Below are positions 63,675 through 64,000 of a stretch of DNA of 64,000 bases, piece by piece. Under the pieces are notes generated by a model. It ran no database searches. It saw nothing but the letters and a program-made list of their open reading frames with translations, and had not been told where the DNA came from. The stretch comes from Oreocharis arfaki (Eukaryota; Chordata; Aves; Passeriformes; Paramythiidae). Positions within the stretch are counted from its first letter, which is position 1. Every line of letters starts with the position of its first letter. The position numbers were made by a program, and so were the translations under genes. The stretch lies in the NCBI GenBank assembly GCA_013398015.1, contig VZRR01013741.1, forward strand, positions 171,576-235,575, in the 5' to 3' direction.

Positions 63675-63693
63675 ACTAGACATAGTGTCTAGT
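63675..63693. repeat. Short perfect inverted repeat
   Basis: ACTAGACA, a TAG spacer, then TGTCTAGT form a perfect 8-bp stem. Outer sequences (CTACTATGT to the left, ACTATGTAG to the right) make a looser second layer about 40 bp across. Confidence 0.85.
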
Positions 63694-64000
63694 ATGATCA
63701 CTATGTAGTCATTTCCTGATTCTGATGCACCAAAAAGAAACTGTCCCAGTTTTTTATGGAGTAATTTGGGCACAAGACATATTGCAGGTCTGAAAGGCGA
63801 AATACGTGGCAAGACTCAAGGGTAAAATTGAAGCTGGTGGCTAATTTCAATTTCAGCAGAAGGGCTTGCTGCTGTGTCAGATGCAAAGGGTGTGAGTATT
63901 TTTATCTTTGGAAAGAAACACCATTAAATTAACAGAGTGCATGCTCACCACACAGTAAATCCATAGGCAGTTAGATTCTTGCATAGAAATGGGGTGTGCT

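Larger units (their letters stand above)
53961..64000. other. Distal 5' flank, no gene supported
   Basis: About 10 kb without a recognisable exon. It includes the X-box cluster near 55970-56160, a complex AT-rich stretch at 56940-57190 that looks like conserved noncoding DNA, an AT microsatellite at 57894, an 18-bp duplication at 60634 and a short palindrome at 63675. Reading frames are all short. Confidence 0.7.

Overview
This is a stretch of bird nuclear genome. The evidence is a long AT-rich intron and intergenic sequence, many dispersed CR1-type LINE fragments with the characteristic avian 3' tail, CpG islands at promoters, and one recognisable vertebrate gene with a canonical spliced structure. 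No bacterial or plasmid features, no virus, no CRISPR array and no tRNA or rRNA gene were seen.

The only gene I can support is arylsulfatase J (ARSJ), on the minus strand. It has two coding exons. Exon 1 (37190-37557) carries the N-terminal membrane or signal segment and the sulfatase active-site CTPSR motif. Exon 2 (4420-5821) carries the rest of the catalytic domain and a lysine-rich tail. The exons join in phase across a 31,368-bp intron with a GT donor and an AG acceptor, giving a 589-residue protein. All ten catalytic residues expected from the arylsulfatase B family are present. The promoter lies in a GC-rich island that contains a 252-bp assembly gap (37753-38004).

Layout: 1-630 is a 31-bp minisatellite that runs off the left edge. 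631-4419 is the 3' flank and probable 3' UTR of ARSJ. 4420-5821 is exon 2. 5822-37189 is the intron, holding seven CR1 fragments, among them an old one of about 900 bp (32095-33000), and simple repeats. 37190-38080 is exon 1 and its CpG island. 38081-64000 is 5' flank with no convincing coding exon. It contains three more CR1 fragments, a second, orphan CpG island (about 53440-53960) with a 10-bp tandem repeat, and a cluster of enhancer-like motifs including a near-perfect RFX X-box (56008-56021). From vertebrate synteny (CAMK2D-ARSJ-UGT8, recalled rather than shown here) the right-hand side should face UGT8.

I found no clear new biological system. The most useful leads are the orphan CpG island, the X-box cluster, the YY1-like core repeated in the minisatellite, the upstream and alternative starts of ARSJ, and a small ORF with a signal-peptide-like start inside the intron, which may well be chance.
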